In this document: positions 1 to 5,842 of the stretch, piece by piece | Position numbering within the stretch: the stretch's first letter is position 1 | Layout of the letters: each line of letters opens with the position of its first letter | Program-made: the position numbers and the translations under genes | Source: QHXQ01 sp963788965 | GTDB taxonomy: Bacteria > Acidobacteriota > Blastocatellia > Pyrinomonadales > Pyrinomonadaceae | Reading direction: 5' to 3' | Assembly: GCA_963788965.1 (NCBI GenBank) | Contig: CAWBIK010000006.1 | Coordinates: 1 to 64,000 of the forward strand | DNA length: 64,000 bases | The notes under the pieces: model-generated | Database searches by the model: none | The model's input: only the letters and a program-made list of their open reading frames with translations | What the model was told of the DNA's origin: nothing

Positions 1-449
1 TCAAGCGCGAGCAGCGGCGCGCGTCGTTTCGCTTCACGATTGATCGAGCCTTTCGCGCCGTCATCAACTGCTGCGCCCGCATCACGCGCGCGGGCGAACA
101 GGGCACTTGGATCACGCCGCAGATGTTTAAGGCTTACTGCGAACTGCACAAGGCCGGGCACGCGCATAGTGTGGAGGTGTGGGCGGGCGACGAGTTAGTC
201 GGCGGCCTCTACGGCGTGGACGCGGGCGGCGCGTTCGCGGGCGAGAGCATGTTTCATCTGCGCCCGAACGCGTCGAAGTTGGCGCTGCTGCATCTCGTCG
301 AACACTTGCGCGCGCGCGGGCTGGACTGGCTCGACATACAAGTGCTGACGCCGCACATGACGGCGCTTGGCGCACACGAGATTGACCGCGACGAGTTCTT
401 AGTGAAACTGGCACAGGCGCGGGCGCGTGGGTTGAAGTTGTTCGATTGA
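1..449 (+). CDS. aat: Leucyl/phenylalanyl-tRNA-protein transferase, 5'-truncated by window edge
   Basis: Aat transfers Leu or Phe from aminoacyl-tRNA to the N-terminal Arg or Lys of proteins, marking them for ClpS/ClpAP (N-end rule). The open frame runs in from the window edge and contains the family signatures GEQGTWITPQM, AHSVEVW, LVGGLYGV and GESMFH followed by S-K, then the C-terminal QVLTPHM and GAHEIDRDEF region. Only about the last 148 residues are present and the true start lies upstream. The next genes are tRNAs, but there is no sign of co-transcription. Identification is firm; only completeness is unknown. Confidence 0.93.
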   Translation, partial: KREQRRASFRFTIDRAFRAVINCCARITRAGEQGTWITPQMFKAYCELHKAGHAHSVEVWAGDELVGGLYGVDAGGAFAGESMFHLRPNASKLALLHLVEHLRARGLDWLDIQVLTPHMTALGAHEIDRDEFLVKLAQARARGLKLFD

Positions 450-601
450 AAATTGTTCGACTGCTGAAAAAATTCGTGCAACAAAAATCGACGCCGCGCG
501 TTCTTACAATCGGCTGGCACTTGTTCACTCAAGACAACGCCGACTGTTGCATGACGCAACTAAGTTTGCGCGCAACTGATCGTGCTACACGAAAAAGTTA
601 G

Positions 602-630
602 TTGACAGAAAAATAGAATGAGCTTATAAG
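602..630 (+). promoter_or_regulatory. Putative sigma70 promoter upstream of the tRNA array
   Basis: TTGACA at 602-607 and TATAAG at 625-630 are separated by 17 bases, a near-consensus pair in a locally AT-rich stretch. No protein gene follows. The first tRNA begins about 530 bases downstream, so this could drive the array or a separate small RNA ending at the hairpin at 940-978. Confidence 0.4.
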
Positions 631-939
631 AAGCAACTCGCGCATGATGAATGCGCGTGCGGAAAGCGAAACTGCTATGTTGACGAACCGGACAAAAACA
701 CAGGCAATGCGCGGCGACGCGACGAGGACCACTAGGTGGTCGCTCGGTACGCTGGCCCGACCGCATGCTTGTGTCTATCGACCGAGTTCGATAAGCCTGA
801 CCTTTGCGTTTGGCCTCCTCGGAAATAGACCCGAAGCAGTCGAAATCGGTCAACTGTCCGATCAGCGTCAATTGCATCTGTAAGATAGCGGGAGCGGCTC
901 CCGCTCCCGAAATTCCAAGTAAAACTTAGTGAATTGAAG

Positions 940-990
940 GAGCGGGCCGGTTTCCCTGAGAAGCCGAAAAGCCCGCTCTGTCTTTTGTTG
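940..990 (+). terminator. Hairpin with U-rich tail, terminator-like
   Basis: GAGCGGGC at 940-947 pairs with GCCCGCTC at 971-978, with a nested GGTTTC/GAAGCC stem between them, followed by a T-rich stretch. With the promoter at 602-630 it would bound a transcript of roughly 350 bases. Confidence 0.4.
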
Positions 991-1167
991 TTTGATAATT
1001 GAAGTGTCTTGTGTGAATGACGAGGGCAGGGATGCCTTCGCGGGTGGCAGGCTGACGTGCTTTGCGAGAGTCCAGCAGCCTCGCCCACCCTAAGGAGAAG
1101 TGTGCGCCGAAGTGTGTCCGGTCACAACCATCTCCTGTCCTCGTCGCTTTTTATCATAACAGATTTC

Positions 1168-1250
1168 GCACGCGTGGCTGAGCAGCAAAAGCGCCTGACT
1201 GTAGATCAGGAGCCTTCGGGCTATCGTAGGTGCAAGTCCTACCGCGTGCA
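1168..1250 (+). tRNA. tRNA-Tyr(GTA)
   Basis: Acceptor GCACGCG/CGCGTGC, anticodon loop CTGTAGA, long variable arm closed by AGCC/GGCT, T-arm GTAGG/CCTAC. Normal class II tRNA. CCA is not encoded. First gene of the array. Confidence 0.95.
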
Positions 1251-1324
1251 TCGATCATACGTTCGAGTTTCATCGTTCGAGTTCAAACTTTATAGGTCCG
1301 CGACACACGTTTAATGTCACTTGA

Positions 1325-1410
1325 GGGGGCGTAGCATAACTGGCTAATGCAACAGGCTCCAACCCTGCGTCCTTCGGTGGACGATGCGCGTTCAAATCGT
1401 GCCGCCCCTG
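1325..1410 (+). tRNA. tRNA-Trp(CCA) with an unusual long variable arm
   Basis: Acceptor GGGGGCG/CGCCCCT with discriminator G resembles bacterial tRNA-Trp, and the loop CTCCAAC gives anticodon CCA. The region between anticodon stem and T-stem is long and self-pairs (GTCC/GGAC), a class II feature that tRNA-Trp should lack. Confidence 0.75.
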
Positions 1411-1422
1411 TCAGTAAGTTTT

Positions 1423-1507
1423 GGAAGGTACGCCGAGGTTGGTGCGGCAGCAGTCTTGAAAACTGCCGGGCTAAACGCCTACAGGGGTTCGATTCCTCTA
1501 CCTTCCG
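1423..1507 (+). tRNA. tRNA-Ser(TGA)
   Basis: Acceptor GGAAGGT/ACCTTCC, loop CTTGAAA, long variable arm as expected for Ser, T-loop TTCGATT. Confidence 0.95.
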
Positions 1508-1529
1508 TCAAATTTTTTCACACACTTTT

Positions 1530-1614
1530 GGAGGCGTCGCCCAACTGGTAGGGCAGCGGCGTGCTAAGCCGTCGGGCTTAAGGGCCTGTGTGCGTTCGAG
1601 TCGCATCGCCTCCG
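1530..1614 (+). tRNA. tRNA-Ser(GCT)
   Basis: Acceptor GGAGGCG/CGCCTCC, loop GTGCTAA, long variable arm, T-loop TTCGAGT. Confidence 0.95.
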
Positions 1615-1620
1615 TTAACT

Positions 1621-1695
1621 GGACCCGTAGCTCAGCGGAACGAGAGCGCGACATTACGAACGTCGAGGTCGTTGGTTCAAATCCAACCGGGTTCA
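1621..1695 (+). tRNA. tRNA-Arg(ACG)
   Basis: Acceptor GGACCCG/CGGGTTC, loop TTACGAA, T-loop TTCAAAT. The last base pair of the anticodon stem is an A-C mismatch. Confidence 0.9.
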
Positions 1696-1705
1696 TTAGA
1701 CTTAT

Positions 1706-1779
1706 GCCGGCGTGGCCCAACAGGCAGAGGCGCTCGCCTTAGAAGCGAGAGGTTGAGAGTTCAAATCTCTCCGCCGGTA
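1706..1779 (+). tRNA. tRNA-Leu(TAG) lacking the class II variable arm
   Basis: Acceptor GCCGGCG/CGCCGGT, Leu-like D-arm, loop CTTAGAA. The variable region is only AGGTT, whereas bacterial tRNA-Leu carries a long arm. Charging identity is therefore uncertain. Confidence 0.8.
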
Positions 1780-1792
1780 TCAAGTGTGCAAT

Positions 1793-1866
1793 GCGGAGGT
1801 GGCGCAACAGGCAGACGCACCAGTCTCAAATACTGGTTCATGCGGGTTCAAATCCCGTCCTCCGTT
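1793..1866 (+). tRNA. tRNA-Leu(CAA) lacking the class II variable arm
   Basis: Acceptor GCGGAGG/CCTCCGT, Leu-like D-arm, loop CTCAAAT, variable region only TTCAT. CCA is encoded at 1867-1869. A second Leu tRNA without its variable arm. Confidence 0.8.
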
Positions 1867-1880
1867 CCAAGCTTTTGCAA

Positions 1881-1966
1881 GCCGATGTGGTGGAACTGGC
1901 AGACACACATGCCCGAGGCGCATGCGGAGAGCATTCTCCTTGCGGGTTCAACTCCCGCCGTCGGCA
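1881..1966 (+). tRNA. tRNA-Leu(GAG)
   Basis: Acceptor GCCGATG/CGTCGGC, loop CCGAGGC, normal long variable arm. This is the only canonical class II Leu tRNA in the array. Confidence 0.93.
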
Positions 1967-1986
1967 TCGACAACACAAACTTACAC

Positions 1987-2058
1987 GGCCCGTTCGTCCA
2001 GTGGGCAGGATGCTGGCCCTTCAAGCCGGAGACGAGAGTTCAATTCTCTCACGGGCTG
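1987..2058 (+). tRNA. tRNA-Glu(TTC)
   Basis: Acceptor GGCCCGT/ACGGGCT, loop CCTTCAA, short variable region AGAC, T-loop TTCAATT. Confidence 0.92.
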
Positions 2059-2087
2059 TCAAACAAAACATGCAGGCAAAAATTTTC

Positions 2088-2163
2088 GGTGCGTTCGTTT
2101 AGTCCGGTCCAAGACGCTGCTTTGTCGAAGCAGAGATCGCGGGTTCAAATCCCGCACGCACCG
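2088..2163 (+). tRNA. tRNA-Asp(GTC)
   Basis: Acceptor GGTGCGT/ACGCACC with discriminator G, loop TTGTCGA, T-loop TTCAAAT. Confidence 0.92.
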
Positions 2164-2170
2164 CTCTTAT

Positions 2171-2246
2171 GTTGGCTATAGCTCAAACGGGCAGAGCGCC
2201 GCGCTGTGACCGCGGAGGTTGTCGGGTTCAAATCCCACTAGCCAAC
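2171..2246 (+). tRNA. tRNA-His(GTG)
   Basis: Acceptor TTGGCTA/TAGCCAA preceded by G at -1 facing C73, the His identity pair. Loop CTGTGAC. The T-stem (TCGGG/CCCAC) has two mismatches, possibly decay or a base error. Confidence 0.88.
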
Positions 2247-2310
2247 CTTGATGGCAGACAGTGACAAGTGCCGAGTGACAAGCAGTTTATTGGTTGTGCT
2301 TGTTGTTTAT

Positions 2311-2385
2311 GGGGCGTTGGGCAAGTGGGCTTAAGCCGCCTGAGTCTCAATCAGGAGAACGCGAGTTCAAATCTCGCACGCCCTG
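2311..2385 (+). tRNA. tRNA-Glu(CTC)
   Basis: Acceptor GGGGCGT/ACGCCCT, loop GTCTCAA giving anticodon CTC, T-loop TTCAAAT. The D-arm is weak (3 bp). Confidence 0.85.
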
Positions 2386-2398
2386 TCAAAAACTTTTC

Positions 2399-2473
2399 GG
2401 GTCAGTAGCTAAGCTGGTTTAAGGCGCTCGCCTCTTAAGCGAGATATCGTGAGTTCAAATCTCACCTGACCCA
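2399..2473 (+). tRNA. tRNA-Lys(CTT)
   Basis: Acceptor GGGTCAG/CTGACCC, loop CTCTTAA, discriminator A. Confidence 0.93.
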
Positions 2474-2491
2474 TTGGAACGACACACATGA

Positions 2492-2564
2492 GCGGGAGTA
2501 GCTCAGCAGGCAGAGCGCAAGTTTCCCAAACTTGAGGCCGCGAGTTCAAAACTCGTCTCCCGCT
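2492..2564 (+). tRNA. tRNA-Gly(CCC)
   Basis: Acceptor GCGGGAG/CTCCCGC, loop TTCCCAA, discriminator T. Confidence 0.93.
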
Positions 2565-2578
2565 TCAACGCACAACAC

Positions 2579-2651
2579 GGGTCAGAAACTCAACTGGATG
2601 AGCGCCAGACTTTTAATCTGGCAGGTGAGAGTTCGAGTCTCTCCTGACCCA
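2579..2651 (+). tRNA. tRNA-Lys(TTT)
   Basis: Acceptor GGGTCAG/CTGACCC, loop CTTTTAA. The acceptor is identical to that of the Lys(CTT) gene, suggesting duplication or a shared origin. Confidence 0.93.
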
Positions 2652-2659
2652 CTCAAAGA

Positions 2660-2733
2660 GATGAAGTATGAATGATGAGGATGAACGACAGATAAGCTAT
2701 TCGTTATTCATCCTTCATCATTCCGCCTTCATC
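2660..2733. repeat. Word-repeat hairpin between tRNAs
   Basis: The left arm is built from GATGA/AATGATG words and the right arm is its imperfect complement (TTCATCCTTCATCATT). It belongs to the same family as the hairpins at 41659 and 55466. Confidence 0.6.
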
Positions 2734-2744
2734 AGTTTCCTTCA

Positions 2745-2815
2745 CCGGGTATGGTGTAGCGCAAGCATCCGAGTCTTGGGCACTCGTGGCGAAGGTTCAA
2801 TTCCTTCTACCCGGA
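2745..2815 (+). tRNA. tRNA-Pro(TGG)
   Basis: Acceptor CCGGGTA/TACCCGG, loop CTTGGGC, CCA encoded at 2816-2818. Confidence 0.92.
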
Positions 2816-2833
2816 CCAATTTTCATTCACTGT

Positions 2834-2905
2834 GGGTTGCAGGTGTTGTTAGCGGCACGCTTGCCTTGCAAGCAAGAGGGCTGGGTGCAAGTCCCAGGCA
2901 TTCCA
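2834..2905 (+). tRNA. tRNA-Ala(TGC)
   Basis: Acceptor GGGTTGC/GCATTCC with one T-T mismatch, loop CTTGCAA, T-loop TGCAAGT, CCA encoded at 2906-2908. The strict Ala G3-T70 wobble position is present. Confidence 0.88.
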
Positions 2906-2917
2906 CCAACTTTATGC

Positions 2918-2992
2918 GGGCCAGTAGCTCAGTCGAACCAGAGCGCCTGTCTCCGAAGCAGGAGGTCGCAGGTTTGAGTCCTGCCTGGCTCA
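2918..2992 (+). tRNA. tRNA-Arg(CCG)
   Basis: Acceptor GGGCCAG/CTGGCTC, loop CTCCGAA, T-loop TTTGAGT, CCA encoded at 2993-2995. Confidence 0.9.
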
Positions 2993-3007
2993 CCAAAAAC
3001 TTTTTCT

Positions 3008-3081
3008 GTGGGAATAGCTCAGTCGGTTGAGAGTGCGGGCGTGCCATGCCCGAGACGCGAGTTCGACTCTCGCTTCCCACA
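3008..3081 (+). tRNA. tRNA-Gly(GCC)
   Basis: Acceptor GTGGGAA/TTCCCAC, loop GTGCCAT, T-loop TTCGACT. Confidence 0.92.
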
Positions 3082-3130
3082 TACAGTCTCCAATAAGCGG
3101 CGAAGCGCCCACCCGCTTCGCCGCCCCTCC

Positions 3131-3204
3131 GCCCGCGTGGCGCAAGCGAGCAGCGCACTGCCCCGGTACGGCAGCGGTTGCGAGTGCAAATCTCGTCGCG
3201 GGCT
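3131..3204 (+). tRNA. tRNA-Thr(GGT)
   Basis: Acceptor GCCCGCG/CGCGGGC, loop CCGGTAC, T-loop TGCAAAT. Confidence 0.92.
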
Positions 3205-3316
3205 TAATAGAAATTGCGGAATGCGGAATGATGCAGTGACAGAAGAAATGATCTTATTCAGCATGATGCATGATGAGGACCAAGTTGATCCTTATTCATC
3301 ATTCATCATTTCACTC

Positions 3317-3391
3317 GGTCGAGTAGCTCAGTCGGGCCAGAGCGGCTGTCCTACAAACAGCGGGGCGAAGGTTCAAATCCTTCCTCGACCA
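3317..3391 (+). tRNA. tRNA-Val(TAC)
   Basis: Acceptor GGTCGAG/CTCGACC, loop CCTACAA, discriminator A. Confidence 0.93.
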
Positions 3392-3405
3392 TCAGTCAGA
3401 TTTTT

Positions 3406-3476
3406 GTGGCCTAGCTTAACTGGTAGAGCGCCTGATTGTTAATCAGGTCTGTTTCGGTTCGACTCCGAGGGCCACA
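3406..3476 (+). tRNA. tRNA-Asn(GTT), acceptor strand one base short
   Basis: Loop TTGTTAA and 3' acceptor GGGCCAC. The 5' strand reads GTGGCC directly before TA-GCTT, so one acceptor base is missing, either by deletion or by base error. Confidence 0.85.
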
Positions 3477-3490
3477 GTCAACTGCGCGTC

Positions 3491-3565
3491 GGTGGTGTAG
3501 TTCAAACGGCATGAGAACGCTCGACTCGTAAGCGAGCGATGCGGGTTCGACTCCCGCCACCACCT
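3491..3565 (+). tRNA. tRNA-Thr(CGT)
   Basis: Acceptor GGTGGTG/CACCACC, loop CTCGTAA giving anticodon CGT. The innermost anticodon-stem pair is mismatched. Confidence 0.88.
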
Positions 3566-3581
3566 TGTCACATCGCATATC

Positions 3582-3676
3582 GGGGCGTCGGCTCAGGCCC
3601 GGCAGAACGCGACTGCGCGCGCAATGGCCCGTGGAGCAGGGAGGCACAGTTGAACGGCGACTCCACGCCCCGACCA
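3582..3676 (+). ncRNA. Degenerate tRNA-like element in the array
   Basis: GGGGCGT at 3582 pairs with ACGCCCC at 3665-3671 and a D-arm-like GGCTCAGG...GGCAGAACGC follows the 5' strand. A GACCA tail ends the element. I find no canonical T-loop or 7-base anticodon loop, so this is either a decayed tRNA or a tRNA mimic. Confidence 0.4.
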
Positions 3677-3687
3677 CTTTCAGGCAA

Positions 3688-3761
3688 GGCGGGATAGCTC
3701 AGACAAGCAGAGCGCACGTCTCATAAACGTGAGGTCGCCGGTGCGAGTCCGGTTCCCGTCA
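3688..3761 (+). tRNA. tRNA with anticodon CAT (elongator Met or Ile2)
   Basis: Acceptor GGCGGGA/TCCCGTC, loop CTCATAA. The anticodon stem CACGT/ACGTG lacks the three G-C pairs of an initiator tRNA. Met versus lysidine-modified Ile cannot be decided from sequence alone. Confidence 0.9.
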
Positions 3762-3778
3762 TCGAATAATTACTGCAC

Positions 3779-3853
3779 GGCTGGGTAGCTGAGAGAGCCA
3801 ACTAGCGCCGGTTTGAAGCGCCGGAGAGGGCGGTGCAAGTCCGCCCCCAGCCA
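3779..3853 (+). tRNA. tRNA-Phe(GAA)
   Basis: Acceptor GGCTGGG/CCCAGCC, anticodon stem CCGGT/GCCGG with loop TTGAAGC, T-loop TGCAAGT. Confidence 0.85.
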
Positions 3854-3862
3854 TCACTTTTT

Positions 3863-3934
3863 TGCGGTGTCGTTCAACTGGCAGGATGCCGGACTCTGAA
3901 TCCGGCGATTTTGGTTCGACTCCAAACACCGCAG
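3863..3934 (+). tRNA. tRNA-Gln(CTG)
   Basis: Acceptor TGCGGTG/CACCGCA, loop CTCTGAA, discriminator G. Confidence 0.92.
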
Positions 3935-3940
3935 TCCGAC

Positions 3941-4029
3941 GGGGCATAGCTCAAACAGGTAGAGCGGCTGTTTTATACACAGTAAGCGCCGGATTAGCGC
4001 GTGATGCAGGTTCGAGTCCTGCTGCCCCG
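3941..4029 (+). tRNA. tRNA-Ile(TAT)-like with a long variable arm
   Basis: Loop TTTATAC gives TAT (Ile AUA codon). The acceptor is only 6 bp (GGGGCA/TGCCCC). The variable region is long and self-pairs (GCGC/GCGC around CGGATTA), which Ile tRNAs should not have. Charging identity is uncertain. Confidence 0.7.
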
Positions 4030-4039
4030 ATGAAGTTGT

Positions 4040-4112
4040 TGCGGGATGGTGCAACTGGCAGCACGCCTGACTTTGACTCAGGAGATTGAAGGTTCGACTC
4101 CTTCTCCCGCAG
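4040..4112 (+). tRNA. tRNA-Gln(TTG)
   Basis: Acceptor TGCGGGA/TCCCGCA, loop CTTTGAC, T-loop TTCGACT. Confidence 0.92.
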
Positions 4113-4117
4113 TCCGG

Positions 4118-4189
4118 CGGAACGTAGCTCAACGGCAGAGCACCGGCACGACGAGCCGGAGGTTGGAGGTGCAAAGCCTCTCGTTCCGA
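4118..4189 (+). tRNA. tRNA-Val(GAC)
   Basis: Acceptor CGGAACG/CGTTCCG, loop ACGACGA, T-loop TGCAAAG. Confidence 0.88.
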
Positions 4190-4247
4190 TCAGCAAGTTT
4201 GTCCTCACCTCTCATTACGATCACGAACATCCTCATCAATCATGCCC

Positions 4248-4321
4248 GGTTGAGAAGCTCAGCTAGCAGTAGCACGCGCCTGATAAGCGCGCGGTTGCGG
4301 GTGCGACTCCCGCCTCAACCA
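4248..4321 (+). tRNA. tRNA-Ile(GAT)
   Basis: Acceptor GGTTGAG/CTCAACC, loop CTGATAA, T-loop TGCGACT. Confidence 0.92.
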
Positions 4322-4333
4322 TCAACTGCTCTT

Positions 4334-4404
4334 TGCGGCGTAGCTCAACTAAGAGCGTCCGCCTTGTAAGCGGGAAGACGCGGGTGCGAAGCCCGTCGCC
4401 GCAG
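4334..4404 (+). tRNA. tRNA-Thr(TGT)
   Basis: Acceptor TGCGGCG/CGCCGCA, loop CTTGTAA, short D-loop, CCA encoded at 4405-4407. Confidence 0.9.
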
Positions 4405-4414
4405 CCAAATAGAA

Positions 4415-4481
4415 GTAGTCAGCAATCAGCGATCAGCTTTCAGCGATCAGCTAAAGATATAAAGCTGACTGCTGATCGCTT
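4415..4481. repeat. Word-repeat hairpin (CAGC words) between tRNAs
   Basis: The left arm is built from TCAGCAATCAGCGATCAGC words and the right arm is a partial complement (GCTGACTGCTGATCGCT). It is related to the hairpin at 7425-7493. Confidence 0.6.
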
Positions 4482-4485
4482 CAAA

Positions 4486-4559
4486 GGGCCTGTAGCTCAG
4501 ATGAACAGAGCAGCCGATCTCTAATCGGCGGCGCGCAGGTTTGAGTCCTGCCAGGCCCG
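4486..4559 (+). tRNA. tRNA-Arg(TCT) with C at position 33
   Basis: Acceptor GGGCCTG/CAGGCCC, anticodon stem GCCGA/TCGGC, loop TCTCTAA. Read as a 7-base loop it has C instead of the near-invariant U33, giving anticodon TCT. A base error or a non-decoding tRNA is possible. Confidence 0.8.
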
Positions 4560-4581
4560 TGAGACTTTCTCTGCAACCTAA

Positions 4582-4654
4582 GCACGCGTAGCTAAATGGA
4601 TAAGGCGACGGTCTGCAAAACCGTTAATTGTGAGTTCGAGTCTCATCGCGTGCT
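4582..4654 (+). tRNA. tRNA-Cys(GCA)
   Basis: Acceptor GCACGCG/CGCGTGC, loop CTGCAAA, T-loop TTCGAGT. Last gene of the array. Confidence 0.93.
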
Positions 4655-4729
4655 CTTTCACCGGCGGGCAATATGTGAGTCCGTCGTCGCAGTCAACCGC
4701 AAACACAACGACCGGACGGAGGTGTCGTT

Positions 4730-4810
4730 ATGACGTTCGTGACCGAACCAAGGTCAACGCGCAGAAGTGTCCGCGACGAGGAAACAGATCGCGGCGGCGG
4801 TGCGAGTTAG
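4730..4810 (+). CDS. Possible 26-aa small ORF or leader peptide
   Basis: An ATG lies 7 bases after GGAGGT, a good ribosome-binding site, and opens a 26-codon frame rich in Arg, Asp and Glu. It is followed by two perfect palindromes and then the next gene. The arrangement resembles a leader peptide with downstream RNA structure, but no family resemblance was recognised. Confidence 0.3.
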   Translation: MTFVTEPRSTRRSVRDEETDRGGGAS

Positions 4811-4825
4811 CCAGCGCACGTTGTT

Positions 4826-4849
4826 CGGTCGAAGCAATTGCTTCGACCG
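4826..4849. promoter_or_regulatory. Perfect 24-bp palindrome upstream of the 268-aa gene
   Basis: The two 12-base halves, CGGTCGAAGCAA and TTGCTTCGACCG, are exact complements with no loop. This is a candidate operator or attenuator about 85 bases before the gene start. Confidence 0.45.
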
Positions 4850-4894
4850 GCGCGCGCTCCGGCAGCAACTCGCGCTGTCTTGAGTTAGGCGGCC

Positions 4895-4913
4895 ACTCGC
4901 TCGCCGAGCGAGT
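4895..4913. promoter_or_regulatory. 9-bp inverted repeat just before the 268-aa gene
   Basis: ACTCGCTCG and CGAGCGAGT are separated by one base and end about 20 bases before the start codon. With the palindrome at 4826-4849 it may form an operator pair or an RNA switch. Confidence 0.4.
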
Positions 4914-4934
4914 ATCAACTAGAAGGAAAGTGTG

Positions 4935-5741
4935 ATGGACATCGAACTGTTGCAGAAGCGGTTCGGTTTGATGGGCGCGCGCGTCGAGATTGGCTTGGTC
5001 GGGCGCAGCCGTTGGGGGCGTGCGTTGCACCCCGCAGGGATCAACATCCGCACGGATGACAAGGGCGAGTTCTTTGACATCCGCGTCTGGGCAGACGAAG
5101 CGGCTTACGAAGTGATCGACGTGCGCCCGGAGTTGCGTCACCTGTTGCTGCTCGCGCGGCGCGCGGACAGCGTCAAGGAGAAGTATCTGTGCGGCCACGA
5201 CGAGCGCCACTGGTTCGTCTGTGCCGTACCGGGCGCGCACGTCGCGGACGTTTCGACGGCGCTCGCGGCTTTGCAACCCGTAGATGTGCGCGTCGCCGTG
5301 TTGCGGCGCGTGCGGCGCGCGAAGAATCGTCTGCGGCGTCGCAACGAAGCGTTCGTCCGGCAGGGCGAATGGTTCTTCATCCCTGAGCCGAACCTAGTGG
5401 TGAACGAAAAGCTCGTCCACCGTAACGAACCGATCAGCCGTGGGGCGGGCAGCAAGCCCCACATGTGCCAGTACCTCTATCGCGCGGGCGGCGAAACCGT
5501 GATGGTCAGCCGCAAGCGCCCGCAGGGGATCACGTTGGACCAGTACAAAAACTTGCTCGCCGCACAGCCGAAGGCGGCTGGTTGGGATTGGACGCGGATG
5601 CAGCTTAACGCGACCGTCTATGTGCGTGGGCGCGTCTGGCATCCGGACCACAAGACGGTCGTGCTCGACGGTTGGCATCGGGTTGTGATGAACACCGAAG
5701 CTCAAGCGCCGGGCCGCGAGCACGTGCGCTTTCTGGACTAA
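4935..5741 (+). CDS. Conserved-looking 268-aa protein of unknown function next to the tRNA array
   Basis: I do not recognise this family. The ATG at 4935 follows AGAAGGAA at good spacing. An in-frame GTG one codon earlier is less likely. There is no signal peptide or membrane segment, so the protein is probably cytosolic. The middle has a basic stretch (RRVRRAKNRLRRRNEAF, residues about 120-136) and the C-terminal part has aromatic-rich segments (QGEWFFIPEP, GWHRVVMN). Position between the tRNA array and the HNH, Y-RNA and Ro genes, on the same strand, suggests a role in tRNA or Y-RNA metabolism. That is inference from context only. Confidence 0.75.
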   Translation: MDIELLQKRFGLMGARVEIGLVGRSRWGRALHPAGINIRTDDKGEFFDIRVWADEAAYEVIDVRPELRHLLLLARRADSVKEKYLCGHDERHWFVCAVPGAHVADVSTALAALQPVDVRVAVLRRVRRAKNRLRRRNEAFVRQGEWFFIPEPNLVVNEKLVHRNEPISRGAGSKPHMCQYLYRAGGETVMVSRKRPQGITLDQYKNLLAAQPKAAGWDWTRMQLNATVYVRGRVWHPDHKTVVLDGWHRVVMNTEAQAPGREHVRFLD

Positions 5742-5748
5742 CAAACTT

Positions 5749-5796
5749 GTCCGTCGTCCGTGGTCAAGCACTGACTATGGACGACGGGCAACGAAC
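5749..5796. terminator. Hairpin after the 268-aa gene
   Basis: TTGTCCGTCGTCCGTGGTC is partly complementary to GACTATGGACGACGGGCAA, forming an imperfect stem just after the stop codon. It is probably a terminator or RNA-stabilising hairpin. Confidence 0.4.
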
Positions 5797-5842
5797 AATC
5801 TTTTTAACGACAGACAAACTTGCAGGAAGGAGGTGACGAGGA

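Larger units (their letters stand above)
450..1167. other. Intergenic region upstream of the tRNA array
   Basis: I see no convincing protein gene here. It holds the promoter-like pair at 602-630, a GC-rich dyad near 887-907 and the terminator-like hairpin at 940-978. It lacks recognisable motifs of tmRNA, 6S RNA or RNase P RNA. Confidence 0.5.

Noticed and set aside
602..990. tmRNA, 6S RNA or RNase P RNA
   Set aside because: The conserved end sequences and core motifs of these RNAs are not found.
560..1088. Protein genes on either strand before the tRNA array
   Set aside because: The frames have no ribosome sites, domain signatures or consistent codon use.
3582..3676. tRNA-Sec
   Set aside because: No TCA anticodon, no 8-bp acceptor and no typical long variable arm or T-loop are present.
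1347..4524. Many open frames of 60-200 codons across the tRNA array
   Set aside because: They run straight through well-folded tRNA genes and contain repeated translated T-arm words, so they are shadows of tRNA sequence.
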